NCBI RefSeq assembly: GCF_900187995.1
Contig: NZ_FZNZ01000016.1
Coordinates: 1-64,000, forward strand
Length of the DNA: 64,000 nucleotides
Direction: 5' to 3'
Origin: Prevotella jejuni
Lineage (GTDB): Bacteria; Bacteroidota; Bacteroidia; Bacteroidales; Bacteroidaceae
This document shows, piece after piece, positions 8,565-18,222 of the stretch. The position numbers and the translations under genes were made by a program. The notes beneath the pieces are model-generated. The model was not told the DNA's origin. It saw only the letters and a program-made list of their open reading frames with translations, and made no database searches. Position 1 is the first letter of the stretch; every line of letters starts with the position of its first letter.

Positions 8565-10277
8565 TTAAAAAGTGTGTGCACCAGCCTGAGCAGGATACTG
8601 ATTGACCACTGAGAAACCTGGTCCGCTGTAGGCAGAAGGGTTGATGAGTGTTGCATTTGGCACAGCTGTCTTGGTAGGGTTACCTTCAACACCAGCCTCA
8701 CGAATACTCTGTGGAATCTGAACTGTCTGACGTGGATCATCCTTCACCAACCAATCAAGGTTCTTAGAAGGTTTACCATTAGCACCGATGAGTCGACGAG
8801 GTATCTCGATGTTGTAACGTCGGATATCCATCCAACGCAATCCCTGATGTACTGTCTCGATACGACGGAAGTTCAGCAAGCACTGCAAGAGTGACTCCTG
8901 TACGGACCCTTCGGCATCAATAGCGAAGCGAGGACTGATGTGCTTCTTGAAACTTGGCACCATCTTATCGGCATCAGCGTATGCGTATGGCACTGAATTA
9001 AAGTAAGTTTGCACACTTGAAGGCGTCAGCGTCACGCTGGTATTGAAGTAGTTATGCATCCAAGTGTTCATATCTGCACAGGCTGCATCGTTCTGTCCAA
9101 GCATGATTTCAGCCTCAGCACGATTGAGCAAAGCCTCATCCATAGTGAAATCAACATTCAATGTGCGAAGAAAACCTGTACCAGTTGTCGTATTGATAAT
9201 CTGTATCTCACGTGGAAGTTTCATCAACAAAGCAAAGTTAGCTTCACCTTGATTAGCAGTAAATGGCTGCCAGATGGTGTTTGCAGCTGAACCCCAAATA
9301 TTATTACTCATAAACAACTCGGTGTTTGCCAAGTAGTTAGTGAGGGTATAACGCTTATTTGATACCCATGGAGCAAGTGCCATACCAGCACTGCTGACAC
9401 TGGTCTGAATGAGAAGGTTACAACCTGCAGAAGCACTACAATAAGCCTCAGCAATCTTCACTGCCTGGTCTGAATTACTCAAAGGCATAGCCTGCAAAGT
9501 TTTATAGTCACGCAGATAAGCTGCAGGATTACTACCCAACAGTTTGTCTGCATATTCCTTTGCTTTCTCCCACTTCTCATAATAAAGATAGAAGCGAGTA
9601 GCAAAGGCGTAGGCAGCCTGCTTATTGAAGTGATACTTTGGCACCTCGTATGTATCGTTAATCAATGGTATACCCGCCTCGATATCAGCAGCAATTTTTG
9701 CATAGAAATCAGCTACCGTACCACGATTGCTCTGCTCTGCTGCAGCGGTGAAGTCAGCTATTCCGGTTGCATAATAGAGTCCCGGATCAGTCTGACTGGT
9801 CTTACCATTATAAGGACGGCAGAACTCATTGGAAAGAATGAAGTGGTTGTAAGCACGGAGCAGCAGCGCCTCACCCTTTGAGTTGCTGAGTTGCTCATTC
9901 TTTGCACCACCTTGTTCCTCAATAGCAGCCAAAGCCTCATTAGCCTTGTAGACGCCATCATAATAAAACATCCACACCTGTTCAGGAGAGTCATTACCTC
10001 CCTCTGTCTGCTCTTGCCAGAAGAAGTACTGGTCATTACCACGACTTCCAAGGCTATTATCACGTCCCATATAGTCCGTATTATCAGACATCCACTCGTT
10101 AAAGAGGGTCGGCGTACGGTCTGGATAGGCTGTTACGAGCAGCCCCGCAATCTTCTTTGGTGTATCCAAAGTAGTACGGTTGTCTGGCAACGTATCCAAT
10201 TGGTCAGAACAAGATGCAAGTATCGCCACAGATGCAAGCATCAAACTGCCCATATATATGATATTTTTAATTTTCAT
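8565..10277 (-). CDS. SusD/RagB-family nutrient-binding outer-membrane lipoprotein
   Basis: The 570-residue lipoprotein has lipobox Cys23 (ASVAILASC-SDQLD). The TPR-rich SusD fold is indicated by FDKPYNE-like and helical motifs such as KGEALLLRAYNHFILSNEF and HFNKQAAYAFATRFYLYYEK. The C-terminal half carries LNRAEAEIMLGQND and LLNFRRIETVHQGLRWMDIR, which are SusD landmarks. It forms the lid of the SusC channel encoded 155 bp upstream. It belongs to the minus-strand operon that includes a metallohydrolase and two lipoproteins. The imported substrate is unknown. With a peptidase-like partner and no glycosidase, a peptide-type substrate is possible (inference). Confidence 0.9.
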   Translation of the reverse strand: MKIKNIIYMGSLMLASVAILASCSDQLDTLPDNRTTLDTPKKIAGLLVTAYPDRTPTLFNEWMSDNTDYMGRDNSLGSRGNDQYFFWQEQTEGGNDSPEQVWMFYYDGVYKANEALAAIEEQGGAKNEQLSNSKGEALLLRAYNHFILSNEFCRPYNGKTSQTDPGLYYATGIADFTAAAEQSNRGTVADFYAKIAADIEAGIPLINDTYEVPKYHFNKQAAYAFATRFYLYYEKWEKAKEYADKLLGSNPAAYLRDYKTLQAMPLSNSDQAVKIAEAYCSASAGCNLLIQTSVSSAGMALAPWVSNKRYTLTNYLANTELFMSNNIWGSAANTIWQPFTANQGEANFALLMKLPREIQIINTTTGTGFLRTLNVDFTMDEALLNRAEAEIMLGQNDAACADMNTWMHNYFNTSVTLTPSSVQTYFNSVPYAYADADKMVPSFKKHISPRFAIDAEGSVQESLLQCLLNFRRIETVHQGLRWMDIRRYNIEIPRRLIGANGKPSKNLDWLVKDDPRQTVQIPQSIREAGVEGNPTKTAVPNATLINPSAYSGPGFSVVNQYPAQAGAHTF

Positions 10278-10432
10278 ATTCGTTCTATATTAAGTTACTT
10301 CTGGTACCGGTTCAGTTTCTTTCACATAGCCTGTCAGTTGTCATCTAACAATCCTCAGTCTTGTTAGGGTTTATCCTTATTATCATTAAATATTGTGATA
10401 TTCCCAGCTGAACCTATCCCTCAGTTAAAATA

Positions 10433-13400
10433 TTAAAGACCTAATCTCAATGTCAAGGTGAACTGCTTTGGAACTGGTGCAGCCACACCACCTGTATTGA
10501 AGAACTCTGGGTCCTGACCATTCAGCTTCTTGTCTGAATAGAACAGGAAGAGGTTCGTTGCCTGAAGCTTCAATCCTAAGCTGCTAACGCCGATACTTCT
10601 AATCATCGTTGCAGGGAAGTTATAACCCAATGAGATTTCCTTCATACGAATGAAGTCGCCCTTTGCGATACGAACATCAGAATAGTTATAAGCATTGTAA
10701 GCAATATCCAACTGCGTGTTGTTACGGTTCTGACGACGTGAAGCAATCACTGGGATATTCGTAACAGCCTCATCACCACTGTATGCCCAGCGATTACGGA
10801 ACTCCTTAGGCAGGGCGTCCATATCGTCATAGCGGTTATTGAATATATGGTTCAGTCGAACTTTATTGCCAAAGCTATATGTTACGAACACATTGAGGTC
10901 CCAGTTCTTATAACGGAAGACGTTACCAAATGAGCCTGTTGTCGTTGGCTCAGCAGGACCTTCGTACTTCAAGTACTTAATCTTCTCCTGATCACGTTCT
11001 TGAAGGTTAAGGTCTGAGACCGTTCTTCTACCATTCTCGTTCATATATGTTGGTAGACCCTCACCATCAAGTCCTGCGAATGGGATACTAAAGATAGAGT
11101 TTGCAGGATAACCAACAAGACTATAACCTGTTCCCTGTACGAGGTCAACGACACGAGCATGGGTGAAGAGACTTGTAATCTCATTATGTGTCCATGAGAA
11201 AATGAAGTTTGTTTCCCAACTGAAGTCCTTTGTCTTGATGTTTTGTGTGTTCAATGAGAACTCCACACCATTTGATTTCATTGAAGCAACATTCGCAAGG
11301 TTGTAAGAACCCAACTGTGGATGGTTCACGTAACCGATAAGGTCACTATTGCGACGCCAGTAGAAGTCTGATGTAAGATTGATACGGTTATCAAGGAAAC
11401 CAAAGTCGAAACCAAGGTTGAACTCACGTTTCTTCTCGTAAGTAAGGTTACTATTACCGAACTCCTCATCGTATCCTGTCTCTTGAATAGAGGTGAATGG
11501 ACGCCAAGGCACTGTTGCTGTGAAGATTGGCAATGAGTTGGTTACAGGAGGACGGTCACCAGTAAGTGAGTAGCTGAGGCGCAATGTTGCATGTGTCAAC
11601 GCCTGCTTGAACAGCTTACTGAACCAACCTTCCTCGTGTGCATTCCATGCACCAGAAACGTTATAGGTTGGCAGCCAACGAGCTGAGGTAGCCTTACCCA
11701 GATAGTTCGTACCTTCATAACGGAAGGTACCCGTTACCTGATAGCGACCCTTATAAGAATAGGTACCCGTACCGAAGTAAGCAAGACTGCGGATGTGGGT
11801 ATTTGACAAACCATAGTAGTTAGATCCCTGCTCTTGGAACATCTTGAAAGCACGATAGTTCAGCTTTGCAATCTCACCAGCATCGAACATCATACCCCAC
11901 TCACGGTCGAAGGTTGCCTTACGGTCAACGCTGTTACTCTCCACACCTGCGTAGAGGTTTACGATATGAGTGTCGTTGAATACATCATTATAAGCGGCAG
12001 AGAGACGTGTGTCCCAGCCGAAGAAATTGTTACCAGTCCTATCGAGAATACCGCCTTCTTTGAGGATTGACTCTGGAAGAGCAAATGGGTTATCAGGATC
12101 AGTATAAAGGTATGGATTCGCGTCACGGATAGTTGTCGTACTCATAGCACGATAAGCCAATGCTTGATTAGAGTTCTCTCGAACGATATGTTCCATCGAT
12201 GAGGCTGCACTCTTCACTGCTATCAAGGCTGTAAGTTTAACTTTTGTGATAGGCTTATAGTCTACACTGGCCTGAACACGGAAGTCGTGCACATTAAGAT
12301 CCATATAGTTATTGTCCAACTCATTGAAGATGTTGAACGGAGCATAGTTACGTGTGTAAGACTCGTTAGGGTCGAGAGTACGTGAGGTATTCAGAGAGTA
12401 AGAGTAAGGGTTGATGTCGAAAGCACGACTAACAGCACCCGTTGTAGGGTCGATCGTACGGCTCAACGAACCAGGAGCTCTCTGTTTACGATAAGAAGCA
12501 TTAGCGATAAGGTTCAAGCCTATCTGCTTGTTAATATTATAAGTTGTGTTGATATTACCTGTGTAACGCTGAACACGACTTGACTTATACCATCCTGGAT
12601 CATACATTGCAGAGAGGGAAGCATAGTACTGACCCTTGTCTGTACCACCAGAAGCACTCACTGAGTGGTTGTGCATGATTGAACTTGAGAAAAGCTGGTC
12701 GAACCAGTCTGTGTTACGATACTCTGCAGCGCGCAGATAAGCGTCACGTGCAGCCTGTGTGTTCTCAAGACCGAACTGTCCCTTAGTAGCGTCATACTCA
12801 GAGATGAGCTGATACATACGACCATAAACGCCACTTGTAGAGGCGTTAGCGATTTCGGCATAGTTCAAATAGCCCTTCTTCTCCAACTCACGATAAATCT
12901 CCATCTGGTCTTGTGAGTTCATGATATTGAAGTTCTTATAGCTTGGCTTCAAACGAAGAGTGTACTCACCGGTATAACTTAAATGGCTCTGACCAGCCTT
13001 ACCCTTCTTTGTTGTCACAACAATCACACCCGCCATAGCACGAGCACCATAGATAGATGTAGCCGAACCGTCCTTTAATATCTGAAAACTCTCAATGTCG
13101 TCAGCATTCAGACCAGCGATAGCAGAAGAAATCAAAGTCTTTGCATCACCTGATGACAACGAACTTGCATCAACATTAGCAATGTCTTCCATGATGACTC
13201 CATCAACAACCCACAATGGTTTTGACGAACCAAAGATTGACGTATTACCACGCACACGAATCTTAGGTGCTGTACCGAACGTACCAGACACGTTCTGAAC
13301 ACTCACACCAGCAGCACGACCTTCGAGCGAACGGCTCACATCTGCCATACCATCGAGCTTTGCTTTTGAAGCATCAATCTTTGTTGCAGCACCAGAGAAG

Positions 13401-13741
13401 AGGCGCTTGTCTTGTTGAGTCATACCAGTTACAACAACCTCATTAAGCTGATGATTGTCATTACTAAGGACAACCTTCATGCCGTCTTTGGCTGCTACGG
13501 TCTGCGTGACCATACCAATGTAACTGACTACGAGTTTCTTTCCTGCAGGAACATCAAGTGTGAAATGACCGTCAATATCTGTGACAGTACCCGTCGTAGT
13601 ACCTTGTACCATGACAGACGCACCGATAACGGCCTCTCCATCGTCCTGAGAAACTACGGTACCATTAATCTTTGTCTGACCAAATGCTGTCCCTAAAGAC
13701 AGAAGAAGACCAAACAAAAAGAGAGTAAATCTTTTCTCCAT
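10433..13741 (-). CDS. SusC/RagA-family TonB-linked outer-membrane transporter
   Basis: The 1102-residue protein has a signal peptide ending GTAFG-Q. A carboxypeptidase-like regulatory domain follows at residues about 24-100 (INGTVVSQDDGEAVIGASV, TVTDIDGHFTLDVP). Next is a TonB-box/plug region with LNEVVVTGM and IRVRGNTSIFG, PLWVVDGVIMED, and ILKDGSATSIYGARAMAGVI. The rest is a long beta-barrel ending QFTLTLRLGL. There is no N-terminal STN signalling domain, so it is a plain transporter rather than an anti-sigma-linked receptor. It is the first gene of a five-gene operon with its own promoter about 160 bp upstream. Confidence 0.95.
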   Translation of the reverse strand: MEKRFTLFLFGLLLSLGTAFGQTKINGTVVSQDDGEAVIGASVMVQGTTTGTVTDIDGHFTLDVPAGKKLVVSYIGMVTQTVAAKDGMKVVLSNDNHQLNEVVVTGMTQQDKRLFSGAATKIDASKAKLDGMADVSRSLEGRAAGVSVQNVSGTFGTAPKIRVRGNTSIFGSSKPLWVVDGVIMEDIANVDASSLSSGDAKTLISSAIAGLNADDIESFQILKDGSATSIYGARAMAGVIVVTTKKGKAGQSHLSYTGEYTLRLKPSYKNFNIMNSQDQMEIYRELEKKGYLNYAEIANASTSGVYGRMYQLISEYDATKGQFGLENTQAARDAYLRAAEYRNTDWFDQLFSSSIMHNHSVSASGGTDKGQYYASLSAMYDPGWYKSSRVQRYTGNINTTYNINKQIGLNLIANASYRKQRAPGSLSRTIDPTTGAVSRAFDINPYSYSLNTSRTLDPNESYTRNYAPFNIFNELDNNYMDLNVHDFRVQASVDYKPITKVKLTALIAVKSAASSMEHIVRENSNQALAYRAMSTTTIRDANPYLYTDPDNPFALPESILKEGGILDRTGNNFFGWDTRLSAAYNDVFNDTHIVNLYAGVESNSVDRKATFDREWGMMFDAGEIAKLNYRAFKMFQEQGSNYYGLSNTHIRSLAYFGTGTYSYKGRYQVTGTFRYEGTNYLGKATSARWLPTYNVSGAWNAHEEGWFSKLFKQALTHATLRLSYSLTGDRPPVTNSLPIFTATVPWRPFTSIQETGYDEEFGNSNLTYEKKREFNLGFDFGFLDNRINLTSDFYWRRNSDLIGYVNHPQLGSYNLANVASMKSNGVEFSLNTQNIKTKDFSWETNFIFSWTHNEITSLFTHARVVDLVQGTGYSLVGYPANSIFSIPFAGLDGEGLPTYMNENGRRTVSDLNLQERDQEKIKYLKYEGPAEPTTTGSFGNVFRYKNWDLNVFVTYSFGNKVRLNHIFNNRYDDMDALPKEFRNRWAYSGDEAVTNIPVIASRRQNRNNTQLDIAYNAYNYSDVRIAKGDFIRMKEISLGYNFPATMIRSIGVSSLGLKLQATNLFLFYSDKKLNGQDPEFFNTGGVAAPVPKQFTLTLRLGL

Positions 13742-13899
13742 AGATCTCTTTTGATTATTATAAATATTATTGTGTAGTTGTTTCGCTAAACGTTACCCTT
13801 ATGTTTCACAATGAAACATATCATCAGAGATAGGTCGTAAAATCAAATATATTATCACTTTTCAGCTTAATATCTAAAGATTTTTACGCTCAATGGCTG

Positions 13900-13931
13900 C
13901 AAAATTAAGTATTATTTATAAAAAACACAAA
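13900..13931 (-). promoter_or_regulatory. Promoter of the susC-led operon
   Basis: On the minus strand TAATTTTG (13907-13900) matches the -7 element and TTTG (13931-13928) the -33 element, with exactly 20 bp between them. It lies about 160 bp before the susC start, leaving a fairly long leader. Confidence 0.7.
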
Positions 13932-14143
13932 CCTTTTCTGATTAAAATTACATTTTCTATTAAAATTTAACTGATTACTTACTAAATTCAACAAAATAGT
14001 ATACAAAACACCTATAATTATTAATCTACGCAATTAAAAGACGAGTTGACAGGTTTAGGAGTATGTTGGGTAGTCCTTTAACTGATTTTTGTTTATGACA
14101 AGTAAACTTATTGACAAATTAACAAAGTTCTGTTTTCATTCGG

Positions 14144-14330
14144 CCTCACCCACAACACCAGCAAGCCTCACCCACAACACCAGCAAGCCACACCCACAAC
14201 ACCAGCAAGTCACACCCACAACACCAGCAAACCACACCCACAACACCAGCAAACCACACCCACAACACCAGCAAGCCACACCCACAACCCCAGCAAGCCA
14301 CACCCACAACACCTCTTGGCCTCACCCCCA
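14144..14330. repeat. 22-bp tandem repeat (CACAACACCAGCAAG unit)
   Basis: About seven and a half near-identical 22-bp units containing CACCCACAACACCAGCAAG run head to tail from 14144. The last unit grades into CCTCACCCCCAACCCCTCTC, the C-rich module of the composite repeats. All frames on both strands stay open because of the repeat, so the apparent reading frames are artefacts. Confidence 0.9.
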
Positions 14331-14360
14331 ACCCCTCTCCGAATGGAGAGGGGCGTGATT
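14330..14360. repeat. C-rich/G-quadruplex-type module
   Basis: CCCCCAACCCCTCTCC and the following GGAGAGGGG form a short hairpin. The minus strand carries GGGGTTGGGGGTGAGG, a run of G-tracts shared with the composite repeats at 3918, 22860, 27350 and 37720. Confidence 0.55.
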
Positions 14361-14458
14361 ACCGAAATAAACCTATTGTTAGGAATAACAAAACCAAATT
14401 CTATCGGCTTTACCACCAAATTCTGTTTATACTTTACACCCAGTCTTTATTTGTCATT

Positions 14459-14800
14459 ATGTTATTCTGTCTTCAAAAAAATCATCTGTCTCCATTTGTC
14501 ATTATGTCATTCTGTCTTCAAGAATCCCCCTTTCTTCGTCTGTCCCTCTGTTACTCTGTCTCTAAAACATCCTCTGTCTCCATCTGTCACTATGTTATTC
14601 TGTCTCTAAAAAAACACTCTGTCATTATATGTCTCTATGTCATTCTGTCTCTAAAAAAAATCTGTCTTTACTCGTCCCTATGTTATTCTGTCTCCAAAAC
14701 ATCCTCTGTCATTATATGTCTTTATGTCATTCTGTCTCTAAAAAAACACTCTGTCTCCATCTGTCCCTATGTTATTCTGTCTCCAAAATATCCTGACTAA
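14459..14800. repeat. CTGTCTC/GTCATTCTGTC tandem repeats (~45 bp), first locus
   Basis: Seven or more degenerate units alternate CTGTCTCCATCTGTC-type and TATGTTATTCTGTCTC-type words with A-runs. The reverse complement of the same unit forms a second array at 37020-37395. Translation gives low-complexity repeats in several frames, so this is not treated as coding. Confidence 0.8.
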
Positions 14801-14895
14801 AACACGTACAAATGTCTGACAAAAACACTTAAGGATACACATAAAAAGCAAGTCTATAACTCACCGATACTCAGTAAGTTATAGACTGCAAAGAA

Positions 14896-14985
14896 GAAGA
14901 CGCCCTTCTTGCCTCAAGAAGGGCGTCTTCAACGTTCAAGAAGGGCATGTTCTTAAACCAAGAAGAGCGTCTTCTTAAATCTTAA
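14896..14985. terminator. Perfect 16-bp palindrome of the GAAGACGCCC family downstream of feoB
   Basis: GAAGACGCCCTTCTTG at 14896-14911 and its exact complement at 14915-14930 enclose a 3-bp loop. Further half-sites (AAGAAGGGCATGTTCTT, AAGAAGAGCGTCTTCTT) follow. The cluster lies 40-130 bp past the feoB stop and could act as a bidirectional terminator or mRNA stabiliser. Poly-T is weak. Confidence 0.6.
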
Positions 14986-15026
14986 AGAGAATGTATAGCT
15001 TTTATGTTGTCTGTCTTTTCTTATCA

Positions 15027-17516
15027 TCAGATGAACAACATACCCACTTGGAAGACCACCGCACTGACTATCCAGGCTAAGGCTGTGGTGTATCCAGCAG
15101 CAAAGAGCGCCCATCCCCAACTACCTGTTTCACCCTTGATAGCCGCTATCGTTGCTACACAAGGGAAATAGAGCAAGACAAAGAGTAGGAAAGCAAAGGC
15201 CGTCAATGTTGCTATAGGCTCTGCTTCCTCATAGCTTACATGGTGCATCGTTGCCACATCCTTTGTTATTAGATTATGTAGTTTGGAGTATTTACCCACC
15301 TCACTACTATAACCACTGTCGTCAGAGAAGCTATCATCATTAGAATAGAGCACACCCATTGTTGATGCTACAATCTCCTTCGCACCCATACCTGACAGCA
15401 AGCCGACATCCAATTGCCAACTAAAACCTTGTGGACGAAATACGGGTTCGACGGTTTTACCGATTCTGCCGATATAACTCTGCTCCTGTCGAGCCTGTTT
15501 CCCCATGTTCGGATCATCTGGAAGAGGGAAATAGCCTAAGGCCCACACGATAATAGAAGCTACGAGAATGATACCTCCCATCTTCTTGAGATACTGCTTA
15601 CCCTTCTCCCATGTATGGCGACCAATTGCCTTCCATGTTGGGAAACGATAAGGGGGTAGCTCCATCACAAAGGGAGTGTCCTCTCCTTTTACTACAAAGG
15701 CAGAGAAGAGACGACTCATCACTACTGCCATCAACACACCTATTATATATAAGGAGAGCATGGCCAGCGAACGATACTTCAAGGCAAAGAACGAGCCTGT
15801 AATCATCACATAGATTGGTAGACGAGCCGAACAGCTCATCAAAGGGAGTATCAGCATTGTCACCAACCTGCTCCTCCGGCTTTCTATCGTACGTGTTGCC
15901 ATCACGGCAGGTACGTTACAACCGAAGCCCATGATAAGTGGGATGAACGACTTACCATGTAGTCCCATCTTGTGCATAAGCCTGTCCATGATGAAGGCGG
16001 CACGTGACATATAGCCACAGTCCTCCATATAGGAGATGAAGAAATAGAGTATCAAGATCTGAGGGAGGAATACGATAACGGCACCTACACCACCGATTAT
16101 ACCGTCGACAATCATATCCTTCACCGGACCGTCAGGCATATTCGTAGAGACAAACTGCCCTAACCAGCCCACACCTGCCTCAATCCAGTCCATCGGATAC
16201 TGTCCGATGACAAAGGTAGCAGTGAACATTACCAACAAGACAAGGAAGAAGATTGGGAAACCAAAGTATTTGTTTGTCAAGACATGGTCGATAACATGGG
16301 TGGTCTGATAGGTGTCTTTCTTATCTCCTGTCGAGTAGTTCGCCTCTTTCAGTGCTCCATTAATAAAGCCATACTTGGCATCCATTATCGCAGTCTCGCT
16401 GTCATTGCCTGTCTCTTCCTTAACTCTTGCAGCCGCTGTATCACGATGTTTGAATATCTCGACCGAGTCGCCTAACGGACTAATGAGCTGTTCTACATCC
16501 TTGTCATGCTCTAACAGTTTGATTGCGAGATAACGGGTTGAATAGCGCCGATAAAGTTCTGGGTACTTCTTCAGGTGCTCTTGCATCTCTTCAATACCAT
16601 GTTCTATCTCATGACCATGGTTGATATGGATGTGACGAAACTTCAGTGACTCGTCTTCTGTACCTTCATAAACGGCTATTATCTGTCGGAAGAGTTCTTG
16701 TACGCCCCTGCCATTGGTGAACACCGTCGGTATCATCGGTATTCCAAAGAGCTCTGAAAGCTTCTGTGCATCAATATGGTCGCCACGTTGTTCTGTCTCG
16801 TCATACATGTTAAGGGCACAAACCATACGTATGTGCATATCTATCAACTGGGTTGTCAGATAAAGGTTGCGCTCAAGGTTTGAGGCGTCTATCACATTGA
16901 TGACGACATCTGGCGTCTTGTCTACCAACTGTTTACGCACATAGAGTTCCTCCGGACTATAAGCCGAAAGACTATAAGTGCCGGGAAGGTCTACGAGGTT
17001 GAACTCGTAACCATCAAAGGAAGCATGCCCCACCTTCGCATCTACCGTCACTCCCGAGTAGTTTCCTACTCGCTCGTGTGCACCTGATGCAAAGTTGAAG
17101 AGCGATGTCTTACCACAGTTCGGATTACCGACAAGGGCCACATTGATGGTGCGGCTCTTTTGTTCTACGGCATCTGACAGCTTCTCTGGGGTTAGTTCTT
17201 TGTCGGTACTATCGTAGGATGTAGAGCCAGCTGATTGCTCACTTTCCTCATACTCTACGTCTTCTACCTGCGCAGGGTCGACTGTGTCGGGCAATACTTC
17301 TATCTGGTCGGCCTCGCTATGACGGAGACTAACCTCATAGCCCATAATTTTGTATTTGACAGGGTCGTGCAAAGGCGCATTGAGCAACACCTCAACAGTC
17401 TTGCCTTTGATAAATCCCATCTCTATTATTCGTTTCCTAAATCCACCGTGTCCCGATACCTTTACGATAACACCAGTTTCTCCTGTCTTCAATTCTGATA
17501 GTTTCATAAGCCTCAA
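15027..17516 (-). CDS. feoB: Ferrous iron transporter FeoB with fused FeoA domain
   Basis: The 829-residue protein fuses an N-terminal FeoA SH3-like domain (residues about 4-76, LSELKTGETGVIVKV and RKRIIEMGF) to FeoB. The G domain shows GNPNCGKTS (130-138), DLPGTYSL (176-183) and NMYD as G4. The membrane part has Gate motifs such as FIPLIMGFGCNVPAVMATR and SARLPIYVMI, ending with GAKEIVASTMGVLY. FeoA-FeoB fusions are normal in Bacteroidetes. It imports Fe2+ across the inner membrane under anaerobic conditions. It is monocistronic here. A -7 element TACCTTTG lies at 17643-17636. Start could be Met1 or Met4; no other irregularity. Confidence 0.95.
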   Translation of the reverse strand: MRLMKLSELKTGETGVIVKVSGHGGFRKRIIEMGFIKGKTVEVLLNAPLHDPVKYKIMGYEVSLRHSEADQIEVLPDTVDPAQVEDVEYEESEQSAGSTSYDSTDKELTPEKLSDAVEQKSRTINVALVGNPNCGKTSLFNFASGAHERVGNYSGVTVDAKVGHASFDGYEFNLVDLPGTYSLSAYSPEELYVRKQLVDKTPDVVINVIDASNLERNLYLTTQLIDMHIRMVCALNMYDETEQRGDHIDAQKLSELFGIPMIPTVFTNGRGVQELFRQIIAVYEGTEDESLKFRHIHINHGHEIEHGIEEMQEHLKKYPELYRRYSTRYLAIKLLEHDKDVEQLISPLGDSVEIFKHRDTAAARVKEETGNDSETAIMDAKYGFINGALKEANYSTGDKKDTYQTTHVIDHVLTNKYFGFPIFFLVLLVMFTATFVIGQYPMDWIEAGVGWLGQFVSTNMPDGPVKDMIVDGIIGGVGAVIVFLPQILILYFFISYMEDCGYMSRAAFIMDRLMHKMGLHGKSFIPLIMGFGCNVPAVMATRTIESRRSRLVTMLILPLMSCSARLPIYVMITGSFFALKYRSLAMLSLYIIGVLMAVVMSRLFSAFVVKGEDTPFVMELPPYRFPTWKAIGRHTWEKGKQYLKKMGGIILVASIIVWALGYFPLPDDPNMGKQARQEQSYIGRIGKTVEPVFRPQGFSWQLDVGLLSGMGAKEIVASTMGVLYSNDDSFSDDSGYSSEVGKYSKLHNLITKDVATMHHVSYEEAEPIATLTAFAFLLFVLLYFPCVATIAAIKGETGSWGWALFAAGYTTALAWIVSAVVFQVGMLFI

Positions 17517-17635
17517 TCATCATTTTAATTCTTATCCAAGAATTATCGTTACTTATTCTTAGTTCGCCATGTGTAGCAAGCTACTCGTCTACTTCTTCTC
17601 TCGTAGACTCGTCTACTTGTACATATTTGAACAAA

Positions 17636-17643
17636 CAAAGGTA
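17636..17643 (-). promoter_or_regulatory. -7 element of feoB promoter
   Basis: The minus strand reads TACCTTTG, matching TAnnTTTG, about 120 bp before the feoB start. A convincing -33 TTTG at the right spacing is not visible. No Fur-box-like palindrome was recognised. Confidence 0.45.
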
Positions 17644-17724
17644 ATGAAAAAAAACAAGATAGAAAGTGTTTACAAGAAAAATACCTAATAATGGGGATGG
17701 CTAACGACCCTAAACAATGGTTTT

Positions 17725-17815
17725 AGCTGCTCTATTCCTCACTATAATAACAACACAAGAAGTGGCTTTTGCTGTCCTATTCCTATCTATAATAACAACG
17801 AGAGATTCGCTTGCT
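17725..17815. repeat. Two-copy ~57-bp direct repeat
   Basis: The words CTATTCCT followed by CTATAATAACAAC occur twice, about 57 bp apart, in the gene-free tract 17517-18222 between feoB and the fimbrillin gene. Nothing coding is seen. Confidence 0.5.
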
Positions 17816-17867
17816 AAAGGAGCTAATAAAATGTCTCTAAGATGACAAGAAACATTACTTAATATAC

Positions 17868-17975
17868 GAAAAAAGTTTTATTTTGTTTTGCTGTCACATT
17901 TAACATTTCACGTAACTATACTGCAAACAAGCAAGTTAACATCCCTCTCTGACTGACAGTAATGACAGCAAACTT
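17868..17975 (+). repeat. TGCTGTCA-bounded ~105-bp element, copy 2
   Basis: It starts with AGTTTTATTTTGTTTTGCTG and ends TGACAGTAATGACAGCAAA. TTGCTGTCA near the start and TGACAGCAA at the end form terminal inverted repeats. It matches copies at 4110-4218 (inverted) and 46251-46371. Confidence 0.65.
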
Positions 17976-18144
17976 CGTTTTAGGTTTTTTCTTGGTTATT
18001 AGAATATAGCGATAAGAATATACAAAAGGCTCCAGTTCCCATAGTGATTCTAATAGATTTTACCGAGACTAAAGCAGAACACAACAATGAATCACACATC
18101 GAGCAGTCGTACAAATCTTACAAAACACAATTCACTATAAACAA

Positions 18145-18178
18145 AACAACTGCCCCCTACGAATAGAGTGCAGTTGTT
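18145..18178 (-). terminator. Terminator of the fimbrillin operon
   Basis: AACAACTGC (18145-18153) pairs with GCAGTTGTT (18170-18178). On the minus strand the stem is followed by TTTGTTT. It lies about 45 bp past the fimbrillin stop codon. Confidence 0.6.
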
Positions 18179-18222
18179 GAAAGTATGCAGTCATGACTAC
18201 AGTCTGCTGCAAAAGATTATGT

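Noticed and set aside
14089-14419. Frames on both strands across the 22-bp repeat (for example a Gly/Trp/Cys-rich and a His/Thr/Pro-rich protein)
   Set aside because: The unit has few stop codons, so every frame stays open; no start context, domain or conservation argument supports them.
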